Part shown: positions 33,790 to 42,261 of the stretch, piece after piece
How the letters are laid out: each line of letters begins with the position of its first letter
Position numbering within the stretch: the stretch's first letter is position 1
NCBI RefSeq assembly: GCF_000233455.1
Contig: NZ_JH376423.1
Span: 248,001-312,000 of the forward strand
Length of the DNA stretch: 64,000 bases
Reading direction: 5' to 3'
DNA from: [Clostridium] citroniae WAL-17108
Lineage (GTDB): Bacteria > Bacillota > Clostridia > Lachnospirales > Lachnospiraceae
Program-made: the position numbers and the translations under genes
Notes under the pieces: model-generated
Told to the model about the DNA's origin: nothing
The model's input: the letters and a program-made list of their open reading frames with translations, nothing else
Databases searched by the model: none

Positions 33790-34809
33790 ATGAATCAATT
33801 GAAGAAAATAATGAAAACCCATGAAATGAGCAGTTTTTTATTTCTGGCAGCATTGATATTCATTGTAGGCTGTGTAAATCCAAGCTTCTGGCAGCCCACA
33901 TCGATCCTGAACTGCTTTAATGACAGTGTGGTGTTTACTTTGCTGGCGGTGGGAAGCGCCTTTGTCATCCTGACAGGTGAGATCGATGTTTCGGTGGGCG
34001 CGACTCTGGGCATGTCGGCGGCAGTGGGAGCAACGCTGCTGAGGGACGGCTCCAACTGGGCCGTGGCCATTCTGGCAGCGCTGGCTATCGGAGCAATCAT
34101 TGGATTTGTCAACGGGTTCGGAGTGTCGGTGCTTCAGATTCCATCCCTTATATTTACCCTTGGCGTCAATGGTGTTGTCCGCGGCCTGATTTACGTATTT
34201 ACAAAAGGAGCATGGGTGGAAAACCTTCCCGCCGAATATACAAGGATGTCCAATACCCTGATCGCGGGACAGCTCACCACCTTTTATGCGGTGGCAATCC
34301 TGGTAGTGATCGCGGGGCATATGATTCTGACGCAGACTAAAAAGGGCAAGTATTTTATCGCGGTAGGGGATAACGCGGCAGGAGCAACCCTTGTTGGTAT
34401 CCCTGCATCCCAGACGAAAATCACAGCATACATAGTAAGCGGAGTTTTTGCGGCAGCGGCCGGCATGATCTACACATCGCGTATCGGCTTCATTACGCCC
34501 ACCGCGGGCAACAGCTACGAGATGAAAGCCATTGCGGCATGTGTTCTTGGAGGGATCAGCCTGACAGGAGGCCAGGGCAGCCTGATCGGCGCGTCCATCG
34601 GCGCAATCATTATGTCTTCTATCAGCAGGATCCTTGTATTCCTGGGGTTTTCTTCTGACTATGACAATACCATTACCGGAATTCTTCTCATTACGATCGT
34701 GGTGATCAATACAGTGACACAGAACAGGGCCATCCTGAAGAACCGGCACCAGATTCTGTCTGCGAGGACAGCGATGGGCGCTGATAAAAAAGGAGGAGTT
34801 CAGTCATGA
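33790..34809 (+). CDS. lsrC: LsrC, AI-2 importer membrane subunit
   Basis: 339 residues, about nine or ten membrane helices of the BPD_transp_2 family. ILTGEIDVSVGATLGMSAAVGA and AACVLGGISLTGGQGSLIGA are the conserved permease loops that dock to the ATPase. It forms the channel with LsrD. The start follows AGGTGGAG, and its stop overlaps the lsrD ATG by four bases (ATGA), so the two are made together. Confidence 0.9.
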   Translation: MNQLKKIMKTHEMSSFLFLAALIFIVGCVNPSFWQPTSILNCFNDSVVFTLLAVGSAFVILTGEIDVSVGATLGMSAAVGATLLRDGSNWAVAILAALAIGAIIGFVNGFGVSVLQIPSLIFTLGVNGVVRGLIYVFTKGAWVENLPAEYTRMSNTLIAGQLTTFYAVAILVVIAGHMILTQTKKGKYFIAVGDNAAGATLVGIPASQTKITAYIVSGVFAAAAGMIYTSRIGFITPTAGNSYEMKAIAACVLGGISLTGGQGSLIGASIGAIIMSSISRILVFLGFSSDYDNTITGILLITIVVINTVTQNRAILKNRHQILSARTAMGADKKGGVQS

Positions 34810-35795
34810 AAAAGGCGTTAAAAAGCTGGGAGACCGTCCTGATCTGTATTCTGGCCCTGGAGTTCATAATATTCGCAACAGCCAACAGTAAATTTCTGAT
34901 GCCCCGTGTACTGTTCGGAAGCATCAATGATATGATATCCATCTGTATCATTTCCTTATTTGTTACCTTTGTCATGATTACTGGAGGAATTGATATTCAG
35001 GCTGGTTCCATTGTAGGACTGACCTCCATTGTTCTCGGTGTATCCTGGCAGGACTGGGGACTTAATATCTGGGTTGCGGCAGGGCTGGGAATCATAGTTG
35101 CAGCGCTGTGCGGTGCTCTGTCCGGATATTTTGTGGCTTACTGCGGCGTACAGCCCATGGTGGTCACACTGGGCGGAAGCTTCCTGTTTTCTGGTCTTGC
35201 GCTGCTGGTATCCAATTTGTCGGCCACTGAAAGCTATAAGGGGATCAACGGGTTTCCCGACAGCTTTATCAGGATTACCAAGTTTAAGTTGTTTGGGGTC
35301 ATACCCAACCAGGTGCTGATTTTTCTGGTGCTGGCAGTTATTGCCTACATCCTTTTGCATAAGACGAAATACGGACGACAGATTTTCTTAATTGGCGTAA
35401 ACCAAAATGCGGCGGAGTATTCCGGCATCAACAGCAGGCTGGTGATCATGAGCACCTATGTGTTGTCGGCCATGAGCGCGGCGGTGGCAGGTATTGTCCT
35501 CACCTCCTATCTGGGCACTGCCAAAAGTGATATCGGAGCAACCCTGACCATGCCTATCATTACAGCCGTGGTGCTGGGAGGAACCTTGAGCACCGGGGGC
35601 AAGGGAAGTGTTCTGGGAACTGCATTGGCAGCGGTTGTGATCGGAGTATTAAGATTCGGGCTCCCTCTCTGCTTCAAGGTAAGCCAGCAGTACCTGGATA
35701 TTCCCGTTGGACTGATTCTTCTGGTGGTGGTGGTTGGCCGCTCTCTGGTCAATAACCAGAAGGTGATCGCCATGTTCCGCAGGAAGAAATTGTAA
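34806..35795 (+). CDS. lsrD: LsrD, AI-2 importer membrane subunit
   Basis: 329 residues, the second BPD_transp_2 permease. VMITGGIDIQAGSIVGLTSIVLG and VVLGGTLSTGGKGSVLGTAL align with the LsrC loops. It partners LsrC in the heterodimeric channel. Translationally coupled to lsrC, with AAGGAGG inside the end of lsrC. About 110 bp separate it from lsrB. Confidence 0.9.
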   Translation: MKKALKSWETVLICILALEFIIFATANSKFLMPRVLFGSINDMISICIISLFVTFVMITGGIDIQAGSIVGLTSIVLGVSWQDWGLNIWVAAGLGIIVAALCGALSGYFVAYCGVQPMVVTLGGSFLFSGLALLVSNLSATESYKGINGFPDSFIRITKFKLFGVIPNQVLIFLVLAVIAYILLHKTKYGRQIFLIGVNQNAAEYSGINSRLVIMSTYVLSAMSAAVAGIVLTSYLGTAKSDIGATLTMPIITAVVLGGTLSTGGKGSVLGTALAAVVIGVLRFGLPLCFKVSQQYLDIPVGLILLVVVVGRSLVNNQKVIAMFRRKKL

Positions 35796-35907
35796 CAGCG
35801 CGGACAGCGCATCTTCTTTGATACGAAGAGAAGTATTATGGGAACGGAATTTCCCTGAAAATACGATAACAATCACAATTATAAATAATTTAAGGAGGAA
35901 CAATGTT

Positions 35908-37092
35908 ATGAAGAAAAAATGGTTATCAGTGGTTCTTGCAGGAGCAATGACAGTTTCACTGGCAGGCTGCGGCGGCGGTACTGCTACCACGGCAGCGGCG
36001 CCCGCAACAGAGGCAAAGACAGAAGCGGCAGGGAGCAAGACGGAGGAGGCTCAAGCGGAAGACGGCAAGACAGAGGCGGCAGCTCCCGAAGCAGGCGCAG
36101 ATGTTGCAGGCAAGACGGTTGCCTTTGTTCCAAAACTGACAGGAAACGCATTCTTTGAGTCCGCCAACAACGGTGCACAGGAGTATTCCAAGGGTTGGGG
36201 CTTTACCGTTGACTACCAGGGCAGCGCCAATGCGGCGGTTGCAGACCAGGTTAACGTGATCAACAACGCAGTTGCCAGCGGCGTGGATGCGATCTGTATT
36301 TCATCCGTTGACGCAACCGGACTGGACTCCGCGCTGACAGAGGCAAAAGAGGCCGGCGTTACCGTTGTTACATGGGATTCGGATGTTTCCGATACAGCAC
36401 GTACCCTTATGGTCAGCCAGGGAACACCGGATCTGTTAGGTAAAATGCTGGTTGATATGGGTGCTGATTCCCTGACCAACCGCGGCAAAGATACTAAAAA
36501 TGATACCATCAAATATTGCTGGCATTATTCACAGGCAACGGTTGCCGATCAGAATTCCTGGCAGGTAGCAGGCGAGGCCTATATCAAAGAAAACTTCCCG
36601 AACTGGGAAAATGTAGCTCCTGACAATTATTATTCAGAGCAGGATGCAGAGAAGGCGGTTTCCATCGGCGCATCCATTCTGGAAGCACACTCTGACATTG
36701 ACCTGATCATCTGCAATGACTCCACCGCCCTTCCGGGACAGTGCAAGGCAGCTCAGAACAAGGGACTGACCAAGGAAGATGTTACAATAACAGGCTTTGC
36801 ATCACCTATGTCCATTAAGGATTACTGTGCAGCCGGCGTGATCGAGCAGTGGGGACTGTGGGACTGCGGCGTACAGGGCGCAATGGGCTGCTACCTTGCA
36901 GCTTACCTTGCAGCAGGCAATGAAGTACATGTAGGCGACAAGATTAATATTCCTGACATCGGTGAGGTAGAAGTTATGCCAAATGACAGCCTGGTTGAGG
37001 GCGCATCTACCGCAGAGGTAAATAACGGTGTTGTATTGCTGCCGGAACGCACTGTATTTAACGCAGATAATATGAATGATTATAACTTCTAA
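35908..37092 (+). CDS. lsrB: LsrB, AI-2-binding lipoprotein
   Basis: 394 residues. The N-terminal signal MKKKWLSVVLAGAMTVSLAGC ends in a lipobox (LAGC), so the mature protein is lipid-anchored. An Ala/Glu/Lys-rich linker (about 28-60) leads to a type 1 periplasmic-binding fold. Of the E. coli-type AI-2 contacts, Lys (VPKLTGNAFF), Asp (TWDSD) and Asp-Gln (VADQNSW) are kept. The later pair APDANALP reads CNDSTALP, so Pro and Ala ligands seem replaced by Asn and Ser, a variation fitting clostridial LsrB. AAGGAGG before 35908 sets the start. Confidence 0.9.
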   Translation: MKKKWLSVVLAGAMTVSLAGCGGGTATTAAAPATEAKTEAAGSKTEEAQAEDGKTEAAAPEAGADVAGKTVAFVPKLTGNAFFESANNGAQEYSKGWGFTVDYQGSANAAVADQVNVINNAVASGVDAICISSVDATGLDSALTEAKEAGVTVVTWDSDVSDTARTLMVSQGTPDLLGKMLVDMGADSLTNRGKDTKNDTIKYCWHYSQATVADQNSWQVAGEAYIKENFPNWENVAPDNYYSEQDAEKAVSIGASILEAHSDIDLIICNDSTALPGQCKAAQNKGLTKEDVTITGFASPMSIKDYCAAGVIEQWGLWDCGVQGAMGCYLAAYLAAGNEVHVGDKINIPDIGEVEVMPNDSLVEGASTAEVNNGVVLLPERTVFNADNMNDYNF

Positions 37093-37154
37093 GTTAAAAA
37101 TGAATCAAAATTGTATGAACTTATAGGAGAAGAATTGGAAGGAGATTTCTGGTT

Positions 37155-38033
37155 ATGGCTGATTTGGAAGGTGTAAAGGTTGCAAAGGATTACCACGTGG
37201 ATGTACCCTTTGCAAATAACGATGGCTTCTATGTTAAGGGAGCAAACAACCTGGATTGGGGAATGAAAAAACATTTGTCCAATATTTTTAATCCCAAAAG
37301 CGGGAACACGGTTATGTTTGCCTTTGACCATGGATACTTTATGGGGTCAACTGCCGGACTGGAGCGTCTGGATCTGGTGATTCCTAAGCTGATTCCCTAT
37401 GTGGATGTACTTATGGGGACCAGAGGCGCTCTGCGCTCATGCGTGACACCGGCGTGCGGCAAGGGCATTGCCCTTCGTTCCACCTCCGGCTCCTCTATGC
37501 TGAACGATGACCTGTCCCATGAAATTTTGGCGGTTGATATTGAGGACGCGATCCGTATGAATGCAGACTGTATGGCGATCCAGACCTTCATCGGCGCCGA
37601 TGGACAGCTGTCCAGTATTGAGAACCTCTCAAAGGCGATCAATCTGGGAATGAGATACAGTATCCCTACCATGGGCGTTGTGGCCGTGGGTAAACAGATG
37701 GAGCGCACGGACCGCTTCTTCAAGCTGGCGACCAGGATTGTTGCTGAAATGGGAGCCAACATCATTAAAACCTATTACTGTGAAAACTTTGAAGAAGTTG
37801 TAGCGGCATGCCCTGTTCCCATCGTAGTGGCAGGCGGCAAGAAGCTTCCGGAGAAGGAAGCCCTGATCCTGGCTTACAATGCAATCAGCGGCGGAGCACA
37901 CGGCGTGGACATGGGAAGAAACATTTTCCAGAGCGCCCACTCCCTGGAGATGGCGGCAGCAATCGGAAAGATTGTGCATGAAGGATTTACGGATAAAGAA
38001 GCATACGAATTTTTTGAGGATGCAATCCACTAG
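37155..38033 (+). CDS. lsrF: LsrF, 3-hydroxy-2,4-pentadione-5-phosphate thiolase
   Basis: 292 residues of the class I aldolase-like DhnA/LsrF family. FAFDHGYFMGSTAGLERLD, DVLMGTRGALRSCV, the Schiff-base lysine in IIKTYYC and GVDMGRNIFQS are family blocks. It transfers the acetyl group of the isomerised phospho-AI-2 to CoA, yielding DHAP and acetyl-CoA. GGAAGGAG precedes the ATG. It ends the uptake operon and is followed by a terminator; no lsrG follows, unlike enteric operons. Confidence 0.93.
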   Translation: MADLEGVKVAKDYHVDVPFANNDGFYVKGANNLDWGMKKHLSNIFNPKSGNTVMFAFDHGYFMGSTAGLERLDLVIPKLIPYVDVLMGTRGALRSCVTPACGKGIALRSTSGSSMLNDDLSHEILAVDIEDAIRMNADCMAIQTFIGADGQLSSIENLSKAINLGMRYSIPTMGVVAVGKQMERTDRFFKLATRIVAEMGANIIKTYYCENFEEVVAACPVPIVVAGGKKLPEKEALILAYNAISGGAHGVDMGRNIFQSAHSLEMAAAIGKIVHEGFTDKEAYEFFEDAIH

Positions 38034-38099
38034 AAGTGTATTTGGAACGTACTTTCTGGCAGATGTGCGGAAGAATTGATTCAGAAAGAACTGATTCAG

Positions 38100-38129
38100 A
38101 AAGGCAGGCTGTGTTTTTTGCCTGCCTTT
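38100..38129 (+). terminator. Rho-independent terminator after lsrF
   Basis: AAAGGCAGGC (38100-38109) and GCCTGCCTTT (38120-38129) form a perfect 10-bp stem with a T-rich 10-nt loop. Confidence 0.85.
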
Positions 38130-38188
38130 AATTTATAATTTAATTTATAATTTAATTTATAATTTAATTTATAATTTAATTTATAATT
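38130..38188. repeat. Five tandem copies of a 12-bp AT-only unit
   Basis: AATTTATAATTT repeats from 38130, the fifth copy ending at 38188 with one base missing. It consists of A and T only and lies right after the lsrF terminator; likely slippage DNA. It has no clear regulatory role. Confidence 0.9.
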
Positions 38189-38268
38189 GAATGCTTTACT
38201 TAACAGCCTAATTTCTTTCATTCATTTGTAAATGCAGATAATTGCAGTGGTCTAAGCGTTAAAATCGT

Positions 38269-38309
38269 ATTTTGCGGAGTTTCCATACCAGGCTGCAACT
38301 CCGCAAAAT
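38269..38309. terminator. Bidirectional terminator between lsrF and the ferritin-like gene
   Basis: ATTTTGCGGAGTT (38269-38281) and AACTCCGCAAAAT (38297-38309) are perfect 13-bp arms. It would stop the leftward ferritin-like gene and any read-through from the lsr operon. The rest of 38189-38372 shows nothing else. Confidence 0.75.
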
Positions 38310-38372
38310 TCTTACGGCCGGTATAACAGAAATATTCAATGTCTTCTAATATGGATTGCCTTAGGAATCCTG

Positions 38373-38921
38373 TTAACAGATGGGCTGCTCAGGTATTTGA
38401 GATAAAAAATCACTGAATATTTTGTGATGCAGTTTCTCATCAAGGGACAGCCTTGCAAGCATTTTGGAAACATGGGGATCGTTGATTTCTTTTGCCTGGG
38501 CTGCGTATGCCTGGGCTGCGAACTGCTCTGATTCAGCATTTTTTGACAGCAAAGTCCGAAGGTCACAGTCATAGTCCACCATGTTGCCGCACCAGTACGA
38601 GCCAGGTTCCAGAGAACGGCATTCCGGCCGGCCGCCGAGAAGAGCGATGAGCTGCCCGATGATTGTAAAATGATGCTGTTCCACCACGGCAATGCGCTGG
38701 ATCACGCGCCGGATGGTCCTGTAGTCATTGCTCAGGGTCCAGGACTGGTACAGATACTGGTGTACGGTCGTCATTTCGCTGGCGGCAGAGGCAAGGTCCG
38801 GCGTGAGGATCTCTGCATATTGTAAGTTCTTTTTTGCAACGGCAACCGGGGGATACCAATTGGAATGTATAACTGGAAAAGAATCCGGATTTGCGAGGAT
38901 ACTGTATTGGATACGATTCAT
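38373..38921 (-). CDS. Ferritin-like / manganese-catalase-like protein
   Basis: 182 residues from the ATG at 38921, which follows AGGAGG; a longer frame to 39080 has no ribosome site. The helices contain EMTTVHQYLYQ, VVEQHHFTIIGQLI, ESEQFAAQAYAAQAKEI and SLDEKLHHKIFSDFL, giving the paired Glu and His ligands of a four-helix di-metal site. It resembles spore-coat CotJC-type catalases and rubrerythrin-like proteins without a rubredoxin tail. It probably scavenges peroxide or stores metal. It stands alone, divergent from a secreted protein gene. Confidence 0.75.
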   Translation of the reverse strand: MNRIQYSILANPDSFPVIHSNWYPPVAVAKKNLQYAEILTPDLASAASEMTTVHQYLYQSWTLSNDYRTIRRVIQRIAVVEQHHFTIIGQLIALLGGRPECRSLEPGSYWCGNMVDYDCDLRTLLSKNAESEQFAAQAYAAQAKEINDPHVSKMLARLSLDEKLHHKIFSDFLSQIPEQPIC

Positions 38922-39163
38922 GGAACATCCTCCTGAAAAGGGCAGGTTAGGTGATTTAATAAACTTTATGAGAAAGGATGATAGGATAGAACTGTTTTTA
39001 TAGAGGTTCTCACCCAAGGGAGAAGCCTTCCCCATCAAGATATAGTCGTAATATCGACTATAAAAATACTTCAAACACATGGTTACATATTTTGACAGTT
39101 TCGGTATAATTATGCTATATACAGTAACTTGTTTTAAAATATTAAAAAAAGGGGCGGGAGAAT

Positions 39164-39625
39164 ATGAGGAATATAAGAAACAAAATCATTGCAATGGGCC
39201 TGGGGATCATGGTGGCCGGAACATCGGTAAGTTACATCAATACATACTCGGTCATCACCGCAGAAGCGCACTCGGGAAGGACTGATTCCAACGGAGGCCA
39301 TAAGGATAATAAAAATAAGAGCGGCTTGGGCTCCTATCATTACCATTGCGGAGGACATCCCGCACATTTACATACGGGCGGCGTATGCCCTTACGCCTCT
39401 GATTCCGCCGCTGCATCGGGCGCTAAGTCGGCTTCCTCATCGGACAAGGAGCTTGTGAAAAAGGTGCAGCAGGCCCTCAATGACAAAGGGTATGACTGTG
39501 GAGAAGCTGACGGCATAGCGGGCACAAAGACAAAGGAGGCCGTCCAATCCTTTCAGGAGGACAATGGACTCACCGTTGACGGAGTGATCGGTGATCAGGT
39601 AAAAGAAGCATTGGGGATTGAGTGA
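39164..39625 (+). CDS. Secreted YHYH-domain protein with peptidoglycan-binding module
   Basis: 153 residues. A signal peptide (NKIIAMGLGIMVAGTSVSYI) with cleavage near AEA-HS. Then a YHYH segment, SYHYHCGGHPAHLHTGGVCPY, seen here at about residues 64-84 as SYHYHCGG and HPAHLHTGGVCP, whose His and Cys may bind metal. The C-terminal half is a PG_binding_1 domain (VKKVQQALNDKGYDCGEADG, TKEAVQSFQ). It is likely held on the cell wall. AAAGGGGCGGGAG precedes the ATG. Function unknown; a metal-dependent wall protein is a fair guess. Confidence 0.8.
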   Translation: MRNIRNKIIAMGLGIMVAGTSVSYINTYSVITAEAHSGRTDSNGGHKDNKNKSGLGSYHYHCGGHPAHLHTGGVCPYASDSAAASGAKSASSSDKELVKKVQQALNDKGYDCGEADGIAGTKTKEAVQSFQEDNGLTVDGVIGDQVKEALGIE

Positions 39626-39782
39626 TAAAAGAAGGTAATCCGGCGTAATTCCTTCTGAAAATCATAAAAAAACGCAAAAAATATACAATGTGCACAAAAA
39701 TAAAGTGATTTATTGATAAAAAGGCAAATGGACTAAAAAACTTTTAGGATATATAATTATTTTTGTATTAAAAAATAATGCT

Positions 39783-39876
39783 ATTCACTATGTATATCCT
39801 GAGAATTGGCTCAGAGTTTCTACCAACTACCGTAAAGAGTTGACTACATGGCTTTTGTAGTTGGCTCTTTTTTTGG
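39783..39876 (+). promoter_or_regulatory. Purine riboswitch, guanine class, with overlapping terminator
   Basis: P1 ATGTA/TACAT (39790-39794, 39845-39849) encloses a short P2 (CTGAG/CTCAG), the core TTTCTACC, and a P3 loop with CCGTAAA. The J3-1 segment reads GACTA, with C at the position equal to C74, which selects guanine or hypoxanthine over adenine. A 12-bp terminator stem (39837-39848 with 39856-39867) overlaps the 3' strands of P3 and P1 and ends in seven T. Purine binding should therefore stop transcription of the NCS2 permease gene. The P2 arm is shorter than consensus. Confidence 0.87.
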
Positions 39877-40021
39877 TAATCAGGTATTTATTGGTGGAGG
39901 GGAGTGGAAACGAAAAGCCAATGAGATTCCGGCTACAAGGCAGGGATAGCGGCGTTGGACTGTTGATACGCTCAGAAGGTTGATACGTTCAGACAGAAAA
40001 AATGATATGGAGGACATAGTA

Positions 40022-41440
40022 GTGAAACAAAAGGCAGACTTTGCAGACAGGTTTTTCGGAATATCTCAAAGCCGTTCAAGCATTAAAACGGAGGTTCTTG
40101 CAGGAATCACAACGTTCATAACCATTGCCTACATTCTGATTTTGAATCCGCAGATCTTATCTGACCCGTACGTGATCATGGGGGATCCGGTCATGGCGGA
40201 GAAAATTGCAAATGGTGTATTTATCGGAACATGTATCGGGGCGTTTATCGGAACCGTGCTCTGCGCACTGTACGCAAAAGTTCCCTTTGCCCAGGCCCCG
40301 GGCATGGGACTGAATGCATTCTTTGCATATACGGTTGTGTTGGGAATGGGATATACATATGGGCAGGCCCTTGTTATTGTATTTCTTTCAGGTATTTTCT
40401 TTATTGTGATCACAGCGATCGGCCTGAGGGAGGCGATCATCAGATCCATTCCCGATGCGGTCAAGATGGCGATCACACCTGGGATCGGATTGTTTATCAC
40501 CATTATCGGACTGAAGAATGCGGGTATTATTATTTCAAACCCGGCCACCCTTGTCAGTCTGGTGGATTTTTCACAGTGGAAGCTGGAGGGAGCGGATATG
40601 ATGCTCATCAACGGCGCCCTGACTGCCCTGATCGGACTGATCATAATGGGGATCCTGCATGCGAGAAAGGTGAAAGGCTCCATTCTTTTAGGAATTGTAG
40701 CCGCCACGCTGATTGGAATACCTCTTGGTATCACCCGCCTCTCAAACCTGGATATGAACATCGGGGTGAAATTCAGGGATTTTGCAGAGGTTTCCTTTAT
40801 GAGAATGGACTTCACGGGCTTATTTGCAGGAACCAATTTTATGGAAACCGTATTTACAGTGACTATGCTGGTTATCAGTTTTTCACTGGTGAATATGTTT
40901 GATTCCATCGGAACTTTGCTGGGAGCCGCCCGGCAGTCCGGAATGATCGATGAAAACGGTGAAGTCATCAGGATGAAACAGGCCCTGATGTCAGATGCTG
41001 TCTCCACCCTGGCAGGCGCTATGGTTGGAACCTCTACCGTGACGACCGTGGTGGAGTCCAGTGCGGGAATTGCAGTGGGAGGAAGAACCGGGCTCACAAG
41101 CCTTGTGACAGCGTTTATGTTCCTGGGATCCATCCTTTTTGTTCCCATTGTCAGCATTGTCCCGGCAGCGGCAACCGCGCCCGCCCTGATCTTTGTCGGC
41201 ATTCTGATGCTGGGTAATATCAGGGAAGTGGACTTCAGTGAGATGAGCAATGCCCTTCCGGCATTCTGCACTATCGTATTCATGCCATTTACCTACTCCA
41301 TTGCAAACGGTGTGGCATTCGGCCTGATCACTTACTGCCTGATGAAGCTTATGACCGGCAGGAAGCAGGATGTAAAAGCCCTGACGCTGGTGATATCTGT
41401 GGTATTTGTGGTCAGATACGCATTTATGACATTGGGCTAA
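40022..41440 (+). CDS. NCS2-family purine permease (guanine/hypoxanthine type)
   Basis: 472 residues from a GTG at 40022 with GGAGG eight bases before it; upstream ATG codons (39980, 40007) lack sites. About twelve to fourteen membrane segments. QAPGMGLNAFFAYTVV, IPDAVKMAITPGIGLFITIIGLKNAG and MVGTSTVTTVVESSAGIAVGGRTGL place it in the AzgA/PbuG branch, importing hypoxanthine, guanine or adenine with protons. The upstream guanine-class riboswitch supports guanine or hypoxanthine as substrate and gives repression by purines. Confidence 0.9.
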   Translation: MKQKADFADRFFGISQSRSSIKTEVLAGITTFITIAYILILNPQILSDPYVIMGDPVMAEKIANGVFIGTCIGAFIGTVLCALYAKVPFAQAPGMGLNAFFAYTVVLGMGYTYGQALVIVFLSGIFFIVITAIGLREAIIRSIPDAVKMAITPGIGLFITIIGLKNAGIIISNPATLVSLVDFSQWKLEGADMMLINGALTALIGLIIMGILHARKVKGSILLGIVAATLIGIPLGITRLSNLDMNIGVKFRDFAEVSFMRMDFTGLFAGTNFMETVFTVTMLVISFSLVNMFDSIGTLLGAARQSGMIDENGEVIRMKQALMSDAVSTLAGAMVGTSTVTTVVESSAGIAVGGRTGLTSLVTAFMFLGSILFVPIVSIVPAAATAPALIFVGILMLGNIREVDFSEMSNALPAFCTIVFMPFTYSIANGVAFGLITYCLMKLMTGRKQDVKALTLVISVVFVVRYAFMTLG

Positions 41441-41566
41441 TCAATTGTTATCGGGAACTGGCATAGCTGCGGTTATGCCAGTTTTTCTTGTTTTCTTGTA
41501 CTCTTCCAATGAATGGACTATAATGGGATGATCGGAAGTGCATGCATGTTAAGGACGGTGAAAAGA

Positions 41567-42253
41567 ATGAGGCGTATTTTTTTTGTTGAAGATGATTTGA
41601 GTTTAATAAGCGGTTTGTCCTTTGCCATCAGAAAACAGGGGTATGAGATTGATGTTGCCCGGACAAAATTAGAAGCAGAAACGCTGTGGATGAATGGAAC
41701 GTATGATCTGGTTATTCTGGATGTATCCCTGCCTGATGGCTCCGGCTATGATCTATGCAGGAAGATCCGCCAGACCTCCAAAGTACCGGTCATTTTCCTG
41801 ACAGCGGCGGACGAAGAGACAGATATTATCATGGGGCTTGATATAGGCGGTGATGACTACATTACAAAGCCTTTTAAGCTGGCGGTGTTCCTTTCGCGGG
41901 TCAATGCGCTTCTTCGCAGAAGTGGTAATTTCAACCAGACCGATACGGAACTAAGCTCCAATGGCATCAAGATACAGCTGCTAAAGCGGGAGGTATATAA
42001 AAGCGGAGTGATGATCGATCTGACGGCCGGCGAGTACAAACTGCTGTGCCTGTTTATGGAAAATCCGAATATCGTCCTTTTGCCGGAGCAGATCTTGGGC
42101 AGACTTTGGGACTGTGATGAAAACTATATAGACAGCAGTGCGCTGACGGTCTATATCCGCAGGTTACGCACAAAAATCGAGGATGACCCAGGCAATCCGC
42201 AAAAGATCGTGACGGTCCGCCGTGTGGGCTATAAATGGAATGCTGAGGATTGA
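41567..42253 (+). CDS. OmpR/PhoB-type response regulator
   Basis: 228 residues from the ATG at 41567 (MRRIFFVEDD). A receiver domain with acidic pair EDD, phospho-acceptor Asp in LVILDVSLPDGSGYDLC, and KPF loop, then a winged-helix DNA-binding domain ending RTKIEDDPGNPQKIVTVRRVGYKW. It is coupled to a histidine kinase gene 8 bp downstream and then to an ABC transporter, the order of peptide-antibiotic sensing modules in Firmicutes. A weak GGACGGTGAAAAG site precedes the start. Confidence 0.88.
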   Translation: MRRIFFVEDDLSLISGLSFAIRKQGYEIDVARTKLEAETLWMNGTYDLVILDVSLPDGSGYDLCRKIRQTSKVPVIFLTAADEETDIIMGLDIGGDDYITKPFKLAVFLSRVNALLRRSGNFNQTDTELSSNGIKIQLLKREVYKSGVMIDLTAGEYKLLCLFMENPNIVLLPEQILGRLWDCDENYIDSSALTVYIRRLRTKIEDDPGNPQKIVTVRRVGYKWNAED

Positions 42254-42261
42254 GGAGAGCC

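Noticed and set aside
32250-38033. Ribose or other sugar ABC operon (rbs-like)
   Set aside because: The presence of LsrK, LsrR and LsrF orthologues with matching order makes AI-2 the better assignment.
39783-39850. Adenine-class assignment of the purine riboswitch
   Set aside because: The position equal to nucleotide 74 is C in GACTA, which pairs with guanine or hypoxanthine; the permease type agrees.
40129-41283. 384-codon reverse frame across the purine permease gene
   Set aside because: Shadow of a strongly coding forward gene; no start signal and no family resemblance.
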